A DNA stretch of 64,000 nucleotides from Candidatus Deferrimicrobiaceae bacterium (GCA_036504035.1 DASXVV010000011.1:197611-261610); one strand, 5' to 3'. Shown: positions 23,178 through 33,104, numbered from the stretch's first letter. The notes: generated from the letters alone by a model not told the origin. Numbers and translations: made by a program.

Positions 23178-25211
23178 GTGGCGCGCAAACTGTCGTTCCT
23201 GAAACCTTCCACTCCCCCGTCCAGAAAAGGGTTCGCCGTACTCGCCGTCATCGCGACGATCGGCGTCTGTCTCGTGCTCGGCGGGCTGCTCGGCTTCTTC
23301 CTCCTGGCGAAGTTCGGCGATTTCCCGTCGATCCAGTCCGCTGCGGCCTATCGCCCCAGCGTCTCCTCCAAGATCTACGACCGCAACAACAAGGTCGTCG
23401 GCGAGATCTACCTCGAAAAACGAACGCTCGTCCCTTACGAATCCATTCCCCCCCACGTCGTCAACGCCTTCGTCGCGGCCGAGGACGCCCACTTCTTCAA
23501 GCACAAGGGCGTCGACTATTTCGCGATCCTGCGCGCCGTGGTCAAGGACATGCTGCACGGCGGGTATGCCCAGGGCGCCAGCACGATCACGCAGCAGACG
23601 GTCAAGTCGCTCTTCCTGACGCCCGAGAAAAACGTCCAGCGGAAGATGAAGGAGATCATCCTCTCCTACCGCATCGAGCACGCGATGACCAAGCAGGAGA
23701 TCCTCTACCTCTACCTCAACCAGATCTACCTGGGCGACGGGGCATACGGCGTCGAGGCGGCCGCCCGCACCTTCTTCAACAAGAGCGTCGGCGAACTCAG
23801 CGTCGCCGAGGGCGCGATGCTCGCGGGCCTTGCCCAGGCCCCGACGCGGTATTCGCCGAGAAACCACTTCGACCAGGCCAAGGCGCGCCAAAAATATGTC
23901 CTCCGCCGGATGGGAGAGGTCGGCTTCATCACCCCTCAGCAGGCCGACGAGGCGTTCAACCTCAAGCTGACGATCGCCCCGCCTTCCACGTTCCGTTCGA
24001 AGGCCGCCTACTTCCTCGAATATGTCCGCAACTACCTGGCCGAAAAGTACGGCGCAGACGCGATCTACAAGAGCCAGCTCAATATCTACACGACGATCGA
24101 CGCGCGGATGCAGGAAGCCGCCGACGACGCGCTGACCGAGGGGCTCAAGCGGCTCGACGCCGACCGAAAGCTGGCCGGCATCCAGGGGGCGCTGATCGCC
24201 CTCGACCCGCACACCGGCGGCGTGCTCTCGATGGTGGGGGGCGCCGACTTCGCGCAGTCGCAGTTCAACCGGGCGCTCCAGGCGAAGCGGCAGCCGGGAT
24301 CGGCATTCAAGCCGATCGTCTACGCGGCCGCGATCGAAAAGGGCAAGACGGTCATCTCGACGGTCGACGACTCGCCGATCGAGTTCGAGAAGAGCGAGAC
24401 CGAGATGTGGAAGCCGCGCAACTACGACGGCACCTTCCTGGGCCCCATCACGATGCTCGAGGCGCTGGCCAAATCACGCAACCTCGCCACCGTGCGTCTG
24501 CTCAGCGAGATCGGCGTCGACTCGGCGCTCGACATGGCCCGTTCGCTCGGCATCCAGTCTCCGATCGAGCGCAACCTGTCGATCGCCTTGGGATCGTCGA
24601 GCGTCTCGCCGATCGAGCTGTGCACCGTCTACGCAACCTTCGCGGCATTGGGCGAGCGGCCCACCCCCTATTTCATCCGCGAGGTGCGCGACGGGTCCGG
24701 AAACGTGCTTGAGAAGGCCGGCCCCCGGATCGAGCGCACCATCTCGCCCGAGACCGCCTACCTCACCGTGCGGTTGATGCAGGAGGTCGTCCGTAGCGGG
24801 ACGGCCGCCTCGGCGCGCGGGCTCGGCCCCGACATCGCGGGCAAGACCGGCACCACAAACGATTCGAACGATGCCTGGTTCGTCGGCTTCTCGCCCGACA
24901 TCGCGGCCGCCGTCTGGGTCGGGTACGACACCCCCAAACCGCTTGGGCACGGATCGGCTGCCTCGATCGCCCTGCCGATCTGGATCCGCTACATGGGCCG
25001 GGCGCTGGGCGTTGCGCCGTCGCACGAATTCCCGGTCCCCCCGGGCATCACCTTCGCGCACGTCGACCCGTCGACGAACAAGGTGCTGCCCTCCGGATCG
25101 ACCGAGGGAGTGGTGTTGCCGTTCAAGCTGGGGACGGTACCCGAGGCGGGCGCGGCGGGAACCGGCGGAGGAACCGCCCCGAAGGCGGCCCCCGCCGACG
25201 ATCTGCTGTAG
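23178..25211 (+). CDS. Class A penicillin-binding protein (PBP1A-like)
   Basis: 677 residues. Membrane anchor at about 20-43. The GT51 glycosyltransferase domain (about 65-245) has the catalytic Glu in AAEDAHFFKHKG (E102) and GASTITQQ. The transpeptidase domain (about 330-600) has SAFK with S375 and K378, SRN at 433-435 and KTGTT at 556-560. It polymerises and cross-links peptidoglycan from the inner membrane. The C-terminal tail is rich in Gly, Ala and Pro. GTG 23178 is taken because it starts the basic cytoplasmic tail and has a purine-rich site upstream. It stands alone and converges with the activase operon. Confidence 0.95.
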   Translation: MARKLSFLKPSTPPSRKGFAVLAVIATIGVCLVLGGLLGFFLLAKFGDFPSIQSAAAYRPSVSSKIYDRNNKVVGEIYLEKRTLVPYESIPPHVVNAFVAAEDAHFFKHKGVDYFAILRAVVKDMLHGGYAQGASTITQQTVKSLFLTPEKNVQRKMKEIILSYRIEHAMTKQEILYLYLNQIYLGDGAYGVEAAARTFFNKSVGELSVAEGAMLAGLAQAPTRYSPRNHFDQAKARQKYVLRRMGEVGFITPQQADEAFNLKLTIAPPSTFRSKAAYFLEYVRNYLAEKYGADAIYKSQLNIYTTIDARMQEAADDALTEGLKRLDADRKLAGIQGALIALDPHTGGVLSMVGGADFAQSQFNRALQAKRQPGSAFKPIVYAAAIEKGKTVISTVDDSPIEFEKSETEMWKPRNYDGTFLGPITMLEALAKSRNLATVRLLSEIGVDSALDMARSLGIQSPIERNLSIALGSSSVSPIELCTVYATFAALGERPTPYFIREVRDGSGNVLEKAGPRIERTISPETAYLTVRLMQEVVRSGTAASARGLGPDIAGKTGTTNDSNDAWFVGFSPDIAAAVWVGYDTPKPLGHGSAASIALPIWIRYMGRALGVAPSHEFPVPPGITFAHVDPSTNKVLPSGSTEGVVLPFKLGTVPEAGAAGTGGGTAPKAAPADDLL

Positions 25212-25218
25212 CCTTCGA

Positions 25219-26499
25219 CTAGCGCGCGGCGGCCATCGCCTCGGGAAAGGTGCGACGGGTCTTCTTGCGGGTCCGGTACTCGGCCACCAGGTCCATGAAG
25301 ATCTCGAGCTCGTGCCGCCGGTCGGCGCCGGAGCCGTCGAAATAGAGCACCCGGACCGGCAACCCGTCGATCCCGCGCGAGACGCGCGGATAGACCGCCT
25401 CCGAGACGATCCCGTTCATGCACGAGAAGGGATTGATGTCGAGGATGCCGTCGACCCCCTTCCCATAAAGATAGATCGTCTTGCCCACCGAGAGCATCAT
25501 CTCGCCCAACACCCCTTCAGGCGGCAGGTAGGGGCGCGCATTTTCCATGACCTCGCGGATGTCATGGGGCTCCTCGTATCCCCTGAAGTCTCCCCCGAAC
25601 GCGCCCAGGAGCGCGTGCTCGTCGCGCCGCTGGACGTGCCACTTGATGCGGGCGCCGAAATTCTCTTTCGTGAAATGGCGCTTGTACCTGGAAATCAGGT
25701 CGAACTGTGCCGCGTTGGTGTACCACACCCACTCGGACACGTCGGAGATCCAGCATTCCCCGCCCGTCTCCTCGACCTTCCGGATCACGTCGTCGTTGCT
25801 GAACTTGTTGAGCCGGCAGAAGATCTCGCCGACGATCCCGATCAGGTGCCGCGGGTTCGAATAATCGGTCGGGACCGCGTGGATCAGCGTCCGCCCCCGG
25901 TTTAGCGCGTCGATCATCCGGGCCATCTTCGCCCGGACCCCGTCTCCCGGTTGCTCGATCGCGGCGCACAGGATCTCGATCGCCCGGTCGAAGGCGACGT
26001 CGGTCCCGCCCCGCTCGGTCTCGTACGGCCGCACCCGGAACAGCAGCTTCCTCAGGAGGTCTGACGCCACGATGCTGCGCCACGCTGTCCGCAGCAGCTT
26101 CCCCCCGTGCTCGCCGATGCCCGCGTAGCCGTCCTCGTTGGACGGGGAGACGAACAGGACGTCGCCGAACCCCATCTCGCCGAACACCATCTTCATATAC
26201 GTCCCGTACATGCCGAAACGGCACGGACCGTCGGCGGCAGGCATGAAGATCGCCATCTTCTCGGGCGCAATCTCGCCGCGGACCACCAGCTTGAGCGCGT
26301 CGCCAAGCGTCACCTTGAGCGGCAGGCATTCCTCGCCGGAAGAGAAGCGCCCGCCGAGGGAAAGCGTCTCGCCGTCCGAGGGCGGCAGCGGCCGCGCCTC
26401 GATCCCGACCGACCGGAAGGCCGCAGCCGTCACCTTGACGCCCGCCTCGGTCATCGGGGGAAAAAATACCGTTCGTCCCTTGAGAGGGTTATCGCTCAT
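25219..26499 (-). CDS. Dehydratase/reductase-type activase, C-terminal subunit (split from the upstream gene)
   Basis: 426 residues. The sequence matches the last third of the large CoA-dehydratase activase-like proteins (2-hydroxyglutaryl-CoA dehydratase D-component type). Conserved Cys residues occur in EECLPLKV, DGPCRFGMY, GGECWISD and NPFSCMNG and may hold an iron-sulfur cluster. The ATG at 26499 overlaps the TGA of the upstream 1012-residue gene (ATGA). The two products add up to about 1440 residues, close to the length of the single-chain homologues I recall. It probably works as a complex with the upstream protein in ATP-driven electron transfer. The substrate is unknown and no dehydratase subunits are nearby. 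Confidence 0.85.
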   Translation of the reverse strand: MSDNPLKGRTVFFPPMTEAGVKVTAAAFRSVGIEARPLPPSDGETLSLGGRFSSGEECLPLKVTLGDALKLVVRGEIAPEKMAIFMPAADGPCRFGMYGTYMKMVFGEMGFGDVLFVSPSNEDGYAGIGEHGGKLLRTAWRSIVASDLLRKLLFRVRPYETERGGTDVAFDRAIEILCAAIEQPGDGVRAKMARMIDALNRGRTLIHAVPTDYSNPRHLIGIVGEIFCRLNKFSNDDVIRKVEETGGECWISDVSEWVWYTNAAQFDLISRYKRHFTKENFGARIKWHVQRRDEHALLGAFGGDFRGYEEPHDIREVMENARPYLPPEGVLGEMMLSVGKTIYLYGKGVDGILDINPFSCMNGIVSEAVYPRVSRGIDGLPVRVLYFDGSGADRRHELEIFMDLVAEYRTRKKTRRTFPEAMAAAR

Positions 26500-29400
26500 T
26501 TTTCGGCCCACCAACGCAGAACTCCCTTGCTGTCGAGATACGCCTCGCACCGGGTCATGTAGCCGGCATCGTTCCCGTGCCCGTCGAACTGGAGGGCGAG
26601 GTGGGGCGAACCGGCGGCGCGGGGGATGAAATGCCGGACGAAGGAGTCCGGGCCGCACTTGAAATTGGTCAGGTAGACGACGTGGGCCCGGGGGCGGTCC
26701 TTGCACCACCGGGCGGCGGCGATCAGCTTGCGCCCGTAGTTCCAGAACATGTTGTCGTTGAGATCGCGGATGTCGAGGTCGTCGATGGGAAGGAAGTCGA
26801 TCGGGATCACGTTGAGCCCGTAGCGGCTGCGCAGCTTCGACGGGACGTCGAGGTTGATGTCGCGGTCGTAGATGTTGTAGGGACGCCCGAGCAGCACGAC
26901 GGCGTGCGCCTCGGCCGCCTCGATGGCCCGGATCGCCTCGGCGCCCGCCTGCCGCAGAAAGTTGCGGAAGGATTCCTGGGCCGCGCGCCCGGCCCGAAGC
27001 CCGTCGCGGACGAGGTTGCGCGGGACGCCCAGCGGCCCCATCACCGCGAGCAGATCCTTGATCTGGAGCTTTTCGGAATCGCGGAACCGGATGGTCGGCG
27101 CCAGCAGCTTGCGCCCCAGCTCTTCTTCCCACTGCGGAACCGACGCGATCACGAACGGAAGCGTCTGGCCCCAGGGACAGAAGTGCGACTCGGTGTGCCG
27201 GTGCTCGGTCTGGGCGTTGATCACGTTGGGGATGAACAGGTAGTCGACGCCGTCGCGAAGCAGCGCCGCCACGTGGCCGTGCGCCACCTGGATCGGGTAG
27301 CACGGCTCCGCGACGGTGCGCTCGAATCCTTCGCGCGCGATCGCCCGATCGGTGCGAGGGCTGACCTTGACGCCGAACCCCAGCGTCTCGAGCAGCGCCT
27401 TCCAGTATGGGAAATGGTCGTAGAAGTACATCGCGCGCGGGAAACCGATCGTCCCCCGGGGGCCCGGACGGAAATCGTCGGCGAGCGCATCCATGCGGCC
27501 GTTACGCAGGGCGACGAGGTCCTCGATGATCGGCTTGTTGCCGGTCTCGACGGCCTTCCGGTAGCGGTCGGAGCACTTGTCGCCCCAGTAGCTGTTGACC
27601 CCCTCGATGCGGATCTCCTGCATGTCGCAGTAGTTGCTGCACCCCTTGCAGACGAACTCCCGCCGGCTGTATTCGACCTTCGAGAGATCGAAGCCGCGGA
27701 AGCGGGTCGGCTCGGCGGTGGCGCGCACCTTGTCGCGCGCGAGCAGCGCCATGCCGATCGCGCCGATCACCCCGTTGTGCGGCGGAACGATGACCTGCTT
27801 GCCGAGCACCATCGAAAAGGCGGCCGCGACGGCGTCGTTGTAGGCGGTTCCGCCCTGGAAGTAGATGACGTCGCCGATCTTCCGGCCGCGCACCACCCGG
27901 TTGAGGTAATTGAGGGCGACCGAGTAGGCAAGCCCTGCGACGATGTCGGCCTTGCCGGCGCCCCGTTCCATGAAGCTGTTGACGTCCTGCTCCATGAAGA
28001 CCGTGCAGCGCTCCCCCATCCGGAGGGGCGCCTTCGACGAAAGCGCAAGCTCGGCGAACTCGCCCTTGATCTGCACCCCGAGCCGCTCGGCCTGCTCCTC
28101 GAGGAAAGAGCCGGTGCCTGCAGCGCACGCGTCGTTCATCGCGAAGTCGGTGACGACGCCGTTCTCGAGCCCGATGAACTTGGCGTCCTGCCCCCCGATC
28201 TCGAGGATGGTGTCGACGGGGCGGTCGAAGTACCGGTTGCTGATAAAGGTCGACCCGGTCTTGTGCGCCGTGATCTCGTCCTGGACCGTGTCGGCGCCGC
28301 ACAGCTCGCCGATCAGCTCGCGTCCCGAACCGGTGGTGCCGACGCCGCGGACGTTGAGCGTGTCGCCGAACTCCTCCTGCAGCATCCGGAGGCCGTCGGT
28401 CACGACCTGCACGGGCCGCGACTGCGTCCGGACGTAGATCTCCTTGATCAGGTTGCCCTCGACGTCGATGACGGCGAAGTTGGTGCTGACCGAGCCGATG
28501 TCGATGCCCAGGTAGACGTCGGGGCGACCCTCGATCTTCGGAGGCGGCTGCTGCCGGTCGCGCAGGAACACGACATTGTCGAGCTTGAGCGGGTCCCACG
28601 ATGCGAAAACGGTCTTCTCTTCAGCCTCCGGCCGGTCGAAGGAGATGGCCTTGCGGTCTGCGGGCGCGAGCTGAGACGCGGCGATGGCGGCGCCGGCGGC
28701 GCCCAGGCAGGCGAAGCCTCGGGGCAGGATGAAGTCGGCGTCGGAGAATTCGAACACAGTGCGCACCGCCTCGACGACGCCCCGGTTGGCGAACAGGCCG
28801 CCGACCAGGGCGACGGGGGAGCGCGTGTCCTTCCCCTTGTTGATGTTGCTCTTGAAGTTGCGCGCGACCGCCTCGCACAGCCCTTTGAGGATCTCCTCGG
28901 GGGAGGCTCCCTTTTGCTGCGCATGGATCATGTCGCTCTTGGCGAATACGGAGCAGCGGCCGGCGATGCGGGCGGCGCTGCCCACCTTCGCCACCAGGTC
29001 GCCGATCTCCTCGACCGGGATCTTCATCCGAACGGCCTGCTGGTCGATGAAGGAGCCGGTGCCCGCGGCGCAATCGCCGTTGGTGTCGTAGTCGCGCACG
29101 CGGGGCGGCCCGCCGTCGCGGCCCGCGTCGAGCCGGATCACCTTGGCGTTCTCGCCGCCCATCTCGAAGATCGTGCGGACCTCCGGGCAGGTGGCCGCCA
29201 CGCCCTTGACCAGGCAGCGGAAGTCGTTCTCGTACTTGCCACCGAGCGACTGGGCGATCTGCCGGCCGCTCCGGCCCGTGAACACGATGCCGGCCACCCG
29301 GCCGTCGCCGAGGACGTCGAGCCAGCAGCGCAGGCGATCGGTCACCTTCTTCCCGGGGTCGCCCAGGACGCGCTCGTTCGAGAGCAGGAAAAGTTCGCCC

Positions 29401-29534
29401 CCGCCGACGGCCAGCGGGACGGGCCCGGCTTCGAGAAACGACGCGCGAACGCCGTCCGGCGGGGATGCTTCCCCCGCGGGAACGTACAAAACGAATTTCA
29501 TGCTGGTCGATCCGACATCTACGCCAAGAAACAC
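26496..29534 (-). CDS. Tandem BcrA/BadF-type ATPase activase with DUF2229 domain
   Basis: About 1012 residues from a GTG at 29534 that follows GGAGG; ATG 29555 is the alternative. Two ASKHA-fold ATPase domains lie in tandem (about 1-285 and 340-600). Each has the nucleotide motifs (GVDVGST, GIDIGSV) and both cluster cysteines: C155 (GDCAAGTGSF) and C194 (RCSVF) in the first, C470 (DACAAGTGSF) and C510 (RCTVF) in the second. The DUF2229 region follows, with CKGCSNYC at 629-636. In HgdC-type activases a homodimer holds one 4Fe-4S cluster between subunits; here one chain could form the equivalent pseudodimer. It lies divergent from tatA. Confidence 0.9.
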   Translation of the reverse strand: MFLGVDVGSTSMKFVLYVPAGEASPPDGVRASFLEAGPVPLAVGGGELFLLSNERVLGDPGKKVTDRLRCWLDVLGDGRVAGIVFTGRSGRQIAQSLGGKYENDFRCLVKGVAATCPEVRTIFEMGGENAKVIRLDAGRDGGPPRVRDYDTNGDCAAGTGSFIDQQAVRMKIPVEEIGDLVAKVGSAARIAGRCSVFAKSDMIHAQQKGASPEEILKGLCEAVARNFKSNINKGKDTRSPVALVGGLFANRGVVEAVRTVFEFSDADFILPRGFACLGAAGAAIAASQLAPADRKAISFDRPEAEEKTVFASWDPLKLDNVVFLRDRQQPPPKIEGRPDVYLGIDIGSVSTNFAVIDVEGNLIKEIYVRTQSRPVQVVTDGLRMLQEEFGDTLNVRGVGTTGSGRELIGELCGADTVQDEITAHKTGSTFISNRYFDRPVDTILEIGGQDAKFIGLENGVVTDFAMNDACAAGTGSFLEEQAERLGVQIKGEFAELALSSKAPLRMGERCTVFMEQDVNSFMERGAGKADIVAGLAYSVALNYLNRVVRGRKIGDVIYFQGGTAYNDAVAAAFSMVLGKQVIVPPHNGVIGAIGMALLARDKVRATAEPTRFRGFDLSKVEYSRREFVCKGCSNYCDMQEIRIEGVNSYWGDKCSDRYRKAVETGNKPIIEDLVALRNGRMDALADDFRPGPRGTIGFPRAMYFYDHFPYWKALLETLGFGVKVSPRTDRAIAREGFERTVAEPCYPIQVAHGHVAALLRDGVDYLFIPNVINAQTEHRHTESHFCPWGQTLPFVIASVPQWEEELGRKLLAPTIRFRDSEKLQIKDLLAVMGPLGVPRNLVRDGLRAGRAAQESFRNFLRQAGAEAIRAIEAAEAHAVVLLGRPYNIYDRDINLDVPSKLRSRYGLNVIPIDFLPIDDLDIRDLNDNMFWNYGRKLIAAARWCKDRPRAHVVYLTNFKCGPDSFVRHFIPRAAGSPHLALQFDGHGNDAGYMTRCEAYLDSKGVLRWWAEK

Positions 29535-29633
29535 AACGCCTCCATGCGGGGACATTCGATACTGCCGTTTTTTCGGGTATAGCCAGTATGTTATCAGAAC
29601 CTGGGGCAAAACGGACCCCCGAACCCGGTTATA

Positions 29634-29664
29634 TTGGATTTAGGGACACGCGACGCGGTATATT
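29634..29664 (+). promoter_or_regulatory. Possible promoter of the tatAC operon
   Basis: TTGGAT (29634-29639) and TATATT (29659-29664) are separated by 19 bases, slightly long, about 30 bases before the tatA start. The surrounding stretch is the most AT-rich part of the divergent gap. Confidence 0.35.
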
Positions 29665-29694
29665 CGATTATCGGGGAAAGAAAGGATACCATCC

Positions 29695-30063
29695 ATGTTC
29701 GGAATCGGCATGCCGGAACTGATTCTCATTCTTGTCGTGGCGCTGATCTTCTTCGGCCCCAAGAAATTGCCCGACCTCGCCCGCAACCTGGGCAAGGGAA
29801 TGGCCGAATTCAAGAAGGCGTCCGAAGAGGTACGGCAGGGGCTCATCGACGCGACCCGCGAGCCCGAGTCAAAGGAGACGCCATCGCCGTCCGTCCAGGA
29901 CCCGCAGCAGGGCTCGCCCTATCCACCGGAGGCGTTCGGTTTGCCCCCCGCGACGATGCCCGAGCCGGACAAGCCTTCGCCCTCTCCCGAGGCCGCGCAG
30001 CCCATCGTGCCCGGCGCTGACGCAAAGCCGGCCCCGACGCCCGAAACCCGCAAGGAGGCGTGA
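29695..30063 (+). CDS. tatA: Sec-independent translocase TatA/TatB-like protein
   Basis: 122 residues. Short N-terminal membrane helix (about 6-20), FGPKKLPDL hinge and amphipathic helix (about 22-48), then an unusually long Pro-rich acidic tail of about 70 residues. The FGPKKLP hinge is typical of TatA. It forms the pore partner of TatC for export of folded proteins with twin-arginine signals. The next gene, tatC, overlaps its stop. No separate tatB is seen, so a minimal TatAC system, or a bifunctional TatA, is likely. A second tatA lies at 33105-33287. Confidence 0.93.
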   Translation: MFGIGMPELILILVVALIFFGPKKLPDLARNLGKGMAEFKKASEEVRQGLIDATREPESKETPSPSVQDPQQGSPYPPEAFGLPPATMPEPDKPSPSPEAAQPIVPGADAKPAPTPETRKEA

Positions 30064-30878
30064 CGGACCGGCGCATGACGCTTCCCGAGAACGACGCACC
30101 CGCGACTGAAGCCCCCGCGAAAGACGCTCCCGAGCCCGCCGGCACCGACGGCCGCCTTCCGCTGACCGGGCACCTCGAAGAGTTGCGCAAGCGGCTGGTC
30201 CGGGCGATGATCGCTGTCGGAATCGGCACTCTCCTTTGCTACAACTGGGCCGGGCCGATCTACAAGACGCTCATGGCACCGCTCACCCGTTCCCTTCCGC
30301 CCGAATCGCGCCTGATCTTCACCGAGCTGACCGAGGCGTTCCTGACCTATTTCAAGGTCGCGCTCTGGGGCGGCTTCCTGCTGGCCAGCCCGGTCGTCTT
30401 CCACCAGGTCTGGCGTTTCGTCAGCCCGGGCCTCTACGACAAGGAACGCGCGCTCGTCCTGCGCTTCGCCTTCTGGTCCGCCGCCGGGCTCGTCGCCGGG
30501 GTCGCTTTCGGCTATTTCGTGGCCATCCCCTCGATCTTCTCCTTCCTGCTGTCCTTCGGGCGGCAGACCGTCGTGCCGATGCCGTCGATGCAGGCCTCGC
30601 TCTCCCTGGTCATCCGCACGCTGACGATCTTCGGCGTGCTGTTCGAGCTGCCGCTGGCGCTCTATCTCGCGGGGCGGGGGGGAATCCTCACGTCGAGGCT
30701 GCTGCGCAAGGGGCGCAAGCTGGCGGTCCTCGGCGCGCTGATCCTCGCCGCCGTCCTTTCGCCTCCCGACGTGGTGTCCCAGCTCCTGATCGCCGTCCCG
30801 CTCTACGTCCTTTACGAGGTCGGCATCCTCACCTGCGGAGTGGGCGCCCGCCGGCACCGGAAGGCGGCCGCGGCATGA
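30060..30878 (+). CDS. tatC: Sec-independent translocase subunit TatC
   Basis: 272 residues with six predicted membrane helices. The N-terminal signature [15 protein letters not shown] and the conserved FxxAFxxTYF-equivalent segment [14 protein letters not shown], with [17 protein letters not shown], are typical of TatC. It is the receptor for twin-arginine signal peptides. The first 30 residues are an Ala/Pro-rich extension. The GTG at 30060 overlaps the tatA stop; ATG 30075 is an alternative start since AAGGAGG lies very close to the GTG. It is followed by hpt with an ATGA overlap. Confidence 0.95.
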   Translation: MTDRRMTLPENDAPATEAPAKDAPEPAGTDGRLPLTGHLEELRKRLVRAMIAVGIGTLLCYNWAGPIYKTLMAPLTRSLPPESRLIFTELTEAFLTYFKVALWGGFLLASPVVFHQVWRFVSPGLYDKERALVLRFAFWSAAGLVAGVAFGYFVAIPSIFSFLLSFGRQTVVPMPSMQASLSLVIRTLTIFGVLFELPLALYLAGRGGILTSRLLRKGRKLAVLGALILAAVLSPPDVVSQLLIAVPLYVLYEVGILTCGVGARRHRKAAAA

Positions 30879-31450
30879 CGGAGACCTTCGGCGCATTGCC
30901 CGCCGGCGCGCAGCTCCGGTTCTCGGCCGCCCGCATCCGGAGGCGGATCGCCCTGCTGGCCGGCCGCATCTCGGCCGATCACCCCCGGGGCGTCATCCTG
31001 GTCGGCGTCCTCAACGGCGGCGCCTTCCTGCTGGCCGACCTCGCTCGACGAGTCTCGGTCCCCGTGCAGGTCGACTTCCTCCGGCTGCGCAGCTACGGGG
31101 CCGGCCGATCCCCGGGCGATGCCGCCGAGATCACGAAGGACATCGAGATCGACATCACGGGGCAGGACGTCGTCGTCGTCGAGGACATCGTCGACACCGG
31201 TCGGTCGCTCCATTACCTGCGTCGCCACTTCGCGGCGAAGAACGCCCGAACGCTTCGCTGCTGCGCCCTCATCGACAAGCGCGAGCGGCGCGAGGTCGAC
31301 GTCGCGATCGATTACCCGGGCTTCTGCCTGGACAAGGGATTCATCGTCGGATACGGCATGGATTACGCCGGGAAGTATCGGAATCTCCCGCACATCTATG
31401 CCCTGCCCGAACCCGAACAGGAAAACCAACCGTCGGAGGACCAGGAATGA
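30875..31450 (+). CDS. hpt: Hypoxanthine phosphoribosyltransferase
   Basis: 191 residues. The PRPP-binding motif VVVVEDIVDTGRSL, the N-terminal flexible-loop region RLRSYG and the KGFIVGYGMDYAGKYRNLPHI segment are typical of bacterial hypoxanthine/guanine phosphoribosyltransferases. It salvages hypoxanthine or guanine to the nucleotide using PRPP. ATG 30875 overlaps the tatC stop. The link with tat genes is probably just a shared transcript. The C-terminal 15 residues are acidic and likely disordered. Confidence 0.93.
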   Translation: MTETFGALPAGAQLRFSAARIRRRIALLAGRISADHPRGVILVGVLNGGAFLLADLARRVSVPVQVDFLRLRSYGAGRSPGDAAEITKDIEIDITGQDVVVVEDIVDTGRSLHYLRRHFAAKNARTLRCCALIDKRERREVDVAIDYPGFCLDKGFIVGYGMDYAGKYRNLPHIYALPEPEQENQPSEDQE

Positions 31451-33054
31451 TCATCGAATGCCAGGCTTGCCATGCGCGTTTCCGGCTGGACGAGTCCAAG
31501 ATCAAGGGAAAGGGCGCCCGCGTCCGATGCAGGCGATGCAACGAATCCATCCTGGTCATGAAGGAGGATCTTCCTGAAGTGCCGGTCGAGATGGAGCCGA
31601 TCGACGCGGCGCCGGCCGCCGGACAATTCGATATCGGCCAGGCCCTCGAGGAATCGCTGGGCGCGAGAGCGTCCGCGTTCCAGCCGCAGGGGCAGGCACC
31701 GCCATCCCCGGAGCCCCCGGCCTATGCGGCCGAGCCGCCGGCTGTGGTCCCGGAGCTTCCGGCCCTCGCGCCGGAGCCCCCGCCCGTAGCTCCGGCGCCG
31801 CCGGCTTTCACGCCGGAGGACGACTTCATGGACCTCGGCGCGCTGTCCCCGACGGCGCAGCCGGAGAGCCCCGCCCAACAAGACGCGATTGAGACGACGG
31901 CGTTCCCCGGGGATTGGTCGCACCGTTCCGACGCCGGCGCTTCCGGGGAAGCGCCCCCGGTGGTCTACGAAAGCGGGATCGACCCTTTCGCCGATGCGGC
32001 AACCACCGCTCCCGAGACGCCGCTCCTGCTCACAGAGAAACCCCTTGAGCTGTCGTTCGAGAGCGCTCCGCCGCCTGCGTCTCCGCCGCTCGACGAAGTC
32101 GACCTGGCGTTCGAGCAGTTCCTGGCCGGGAACGAGCGCGAGGACGAGGCGTCCCTTCCGATGGATGCGCCCTTTCCCGAGCTCCCTCCCGAGCCCGCGC
32201 AGGAATCGCACCCCTTCGTGCTCAACGACATGGAAACGCTCGACCTGCTGGGAAACACGGTGACAGAGACGGCTCCCCCGGCGCCCCCCGCGTCCGACAC
32301 GATGGTGGCGGACCCCTTTCCCTTCCAGCTTGACGAGGAGACGATGCGGGTCCCGGAACTCCCGGCCACGGGAACCGGCATGTCGCCGATCCTCACCCAG
32401 GAAGCGGAGGAGCCTCCGCCCGATCGGCAGCCGTCCCAGCCCCAGGCGCTTCCGCCGGAATACCCCGTCCAGAAGACCGCCGTCCGGGAAAGCGCGCAAC
32501 GAAAGCGCCGGGAGTCGTCTTTTCGCCCCGCGGTCGCCGGGCTCGCCCTCCTGTTCCTGGCGATCGCAGGGACGGGCGGCTACCTGGGCTTCACCGACGC
32601 CGGACGCGCCAGGCTCGGCGCGCTGGTCCCGTCGCTCGCCCCGCTCCTGGGGGGCGACAACGCGGCGCGGCAGGCAGGATCGCCCTTCGACGTCCGAAAC
32701 CTGATCGGGTACTACGACAACACCACGAAGGCCGGCCGGATGTTCGTCATCAAGGGGCAGGTCGCCAACATGGGGACCGTGGCGAAGGGACGCATCCGGA
32801 TCCATGCGGCGCTGCTGGACGCCTCCAACAAGACCATGGCCGAGAAGACCGTCTATGCCGGGAACGTTTTGGGTGGCGAGGCGCTCAGGACCGCCGATCG
32901 GGAAACGATCGAGAAGACGCTATCGTCCCCGTTCGGCGAAAAGCTCGTCAACCTCGACATCGCCCCGGGCAAATCGGTGCCTTTCATGGTCGTGTTCCTG
33001 GACATTCCCGAAGGGATCGACGCCTACCGACTCGAGGCGAAAGAGGGAGAATAG
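31447..33054 (+). CDS. Zinc-ribbon membrane protein with DUF3426-type domain
   Basis: 535 residues. An MJ0042-type zinc ribbon at the N-terminus has CxxC pairs in ECQACHARF and RCRRCNES. About 300 residues of Pro/Glu/Ala-rich low-complexity sequence follow. A single membrane helix at about 362-380 leads to a C-terminal DUF3426-like beta domain of about 120 residues. These proteins are common in Deltaproteobacteria but have no proven role. The topology implies a cytoplasmic zinc ribbon and a periplasmic C-terminus. ATGA overlap with hpt makes it the last gene of the tat operon, and a strong palindromic terminator follows. Confidence 0.85.
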   Translation: MIIECQACHARFRLDESKIKGKGARVRCRRCNESILVMKEDLPEVPVEMEPIDAAPAAGQFDIGQALEESLGARASAFQPQGQAPPSPEPPAYAAEPPAVVPELPALAPEPPPVAPAPPAFTPEDDFMDLGALSPTAQPESPAQQDAIETTAFPGDWSHRSDAGASGEAPPVVYESGIDPFADAATTAPETPLLLTEKPLELSFESAPPPASPPLDEVDLAFEQFLAGNEREDEASLPMDAPFPELPPEPAQESHPFVLNDMETLDLLGNTVTETAPPAPPASDTMVADPFPFQLDEETMRVPELPATGTGMSPILTQEAEEPPPDRQPSQPQALPPEYPVQKTAVRESAQRKRRESSFRPAVAGLALLFLAIAGTGGYLGFTDAGRARLGALVPSLAPLLGGDNAARQAGSPFDVRNLIGYYDNTTKAGRMFVIKGQVANMGTVAKGRIRIHAALLDASNKTMAEKTVYAGNVLGGEALRTADRETIEKTLSSPFGEKLVNLDIAPGKSVPFMVVFLDIPEGIDAYRLEAKEGE

Positions 33055-33070
33055 AAGGGAAGAAAATCGG

Positions 33071-33100
33071 GGGGGGCGTCGATCGACGCCCCCCGGATTT
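33071..33100. terminator. Bidirectional palindromic terminator
   Basis: A perfect 24-base palindrome (33071-33094, half ggggggcgtcga) lies between two convergent operons. It is flanked by a short T stretch on each strand, so it can stop transcripts from the tatA-tatC-hpt operon and from the leftward tatA2 operon. Confidence 0.85.
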
Positions 33101-33104
33101 TCGA

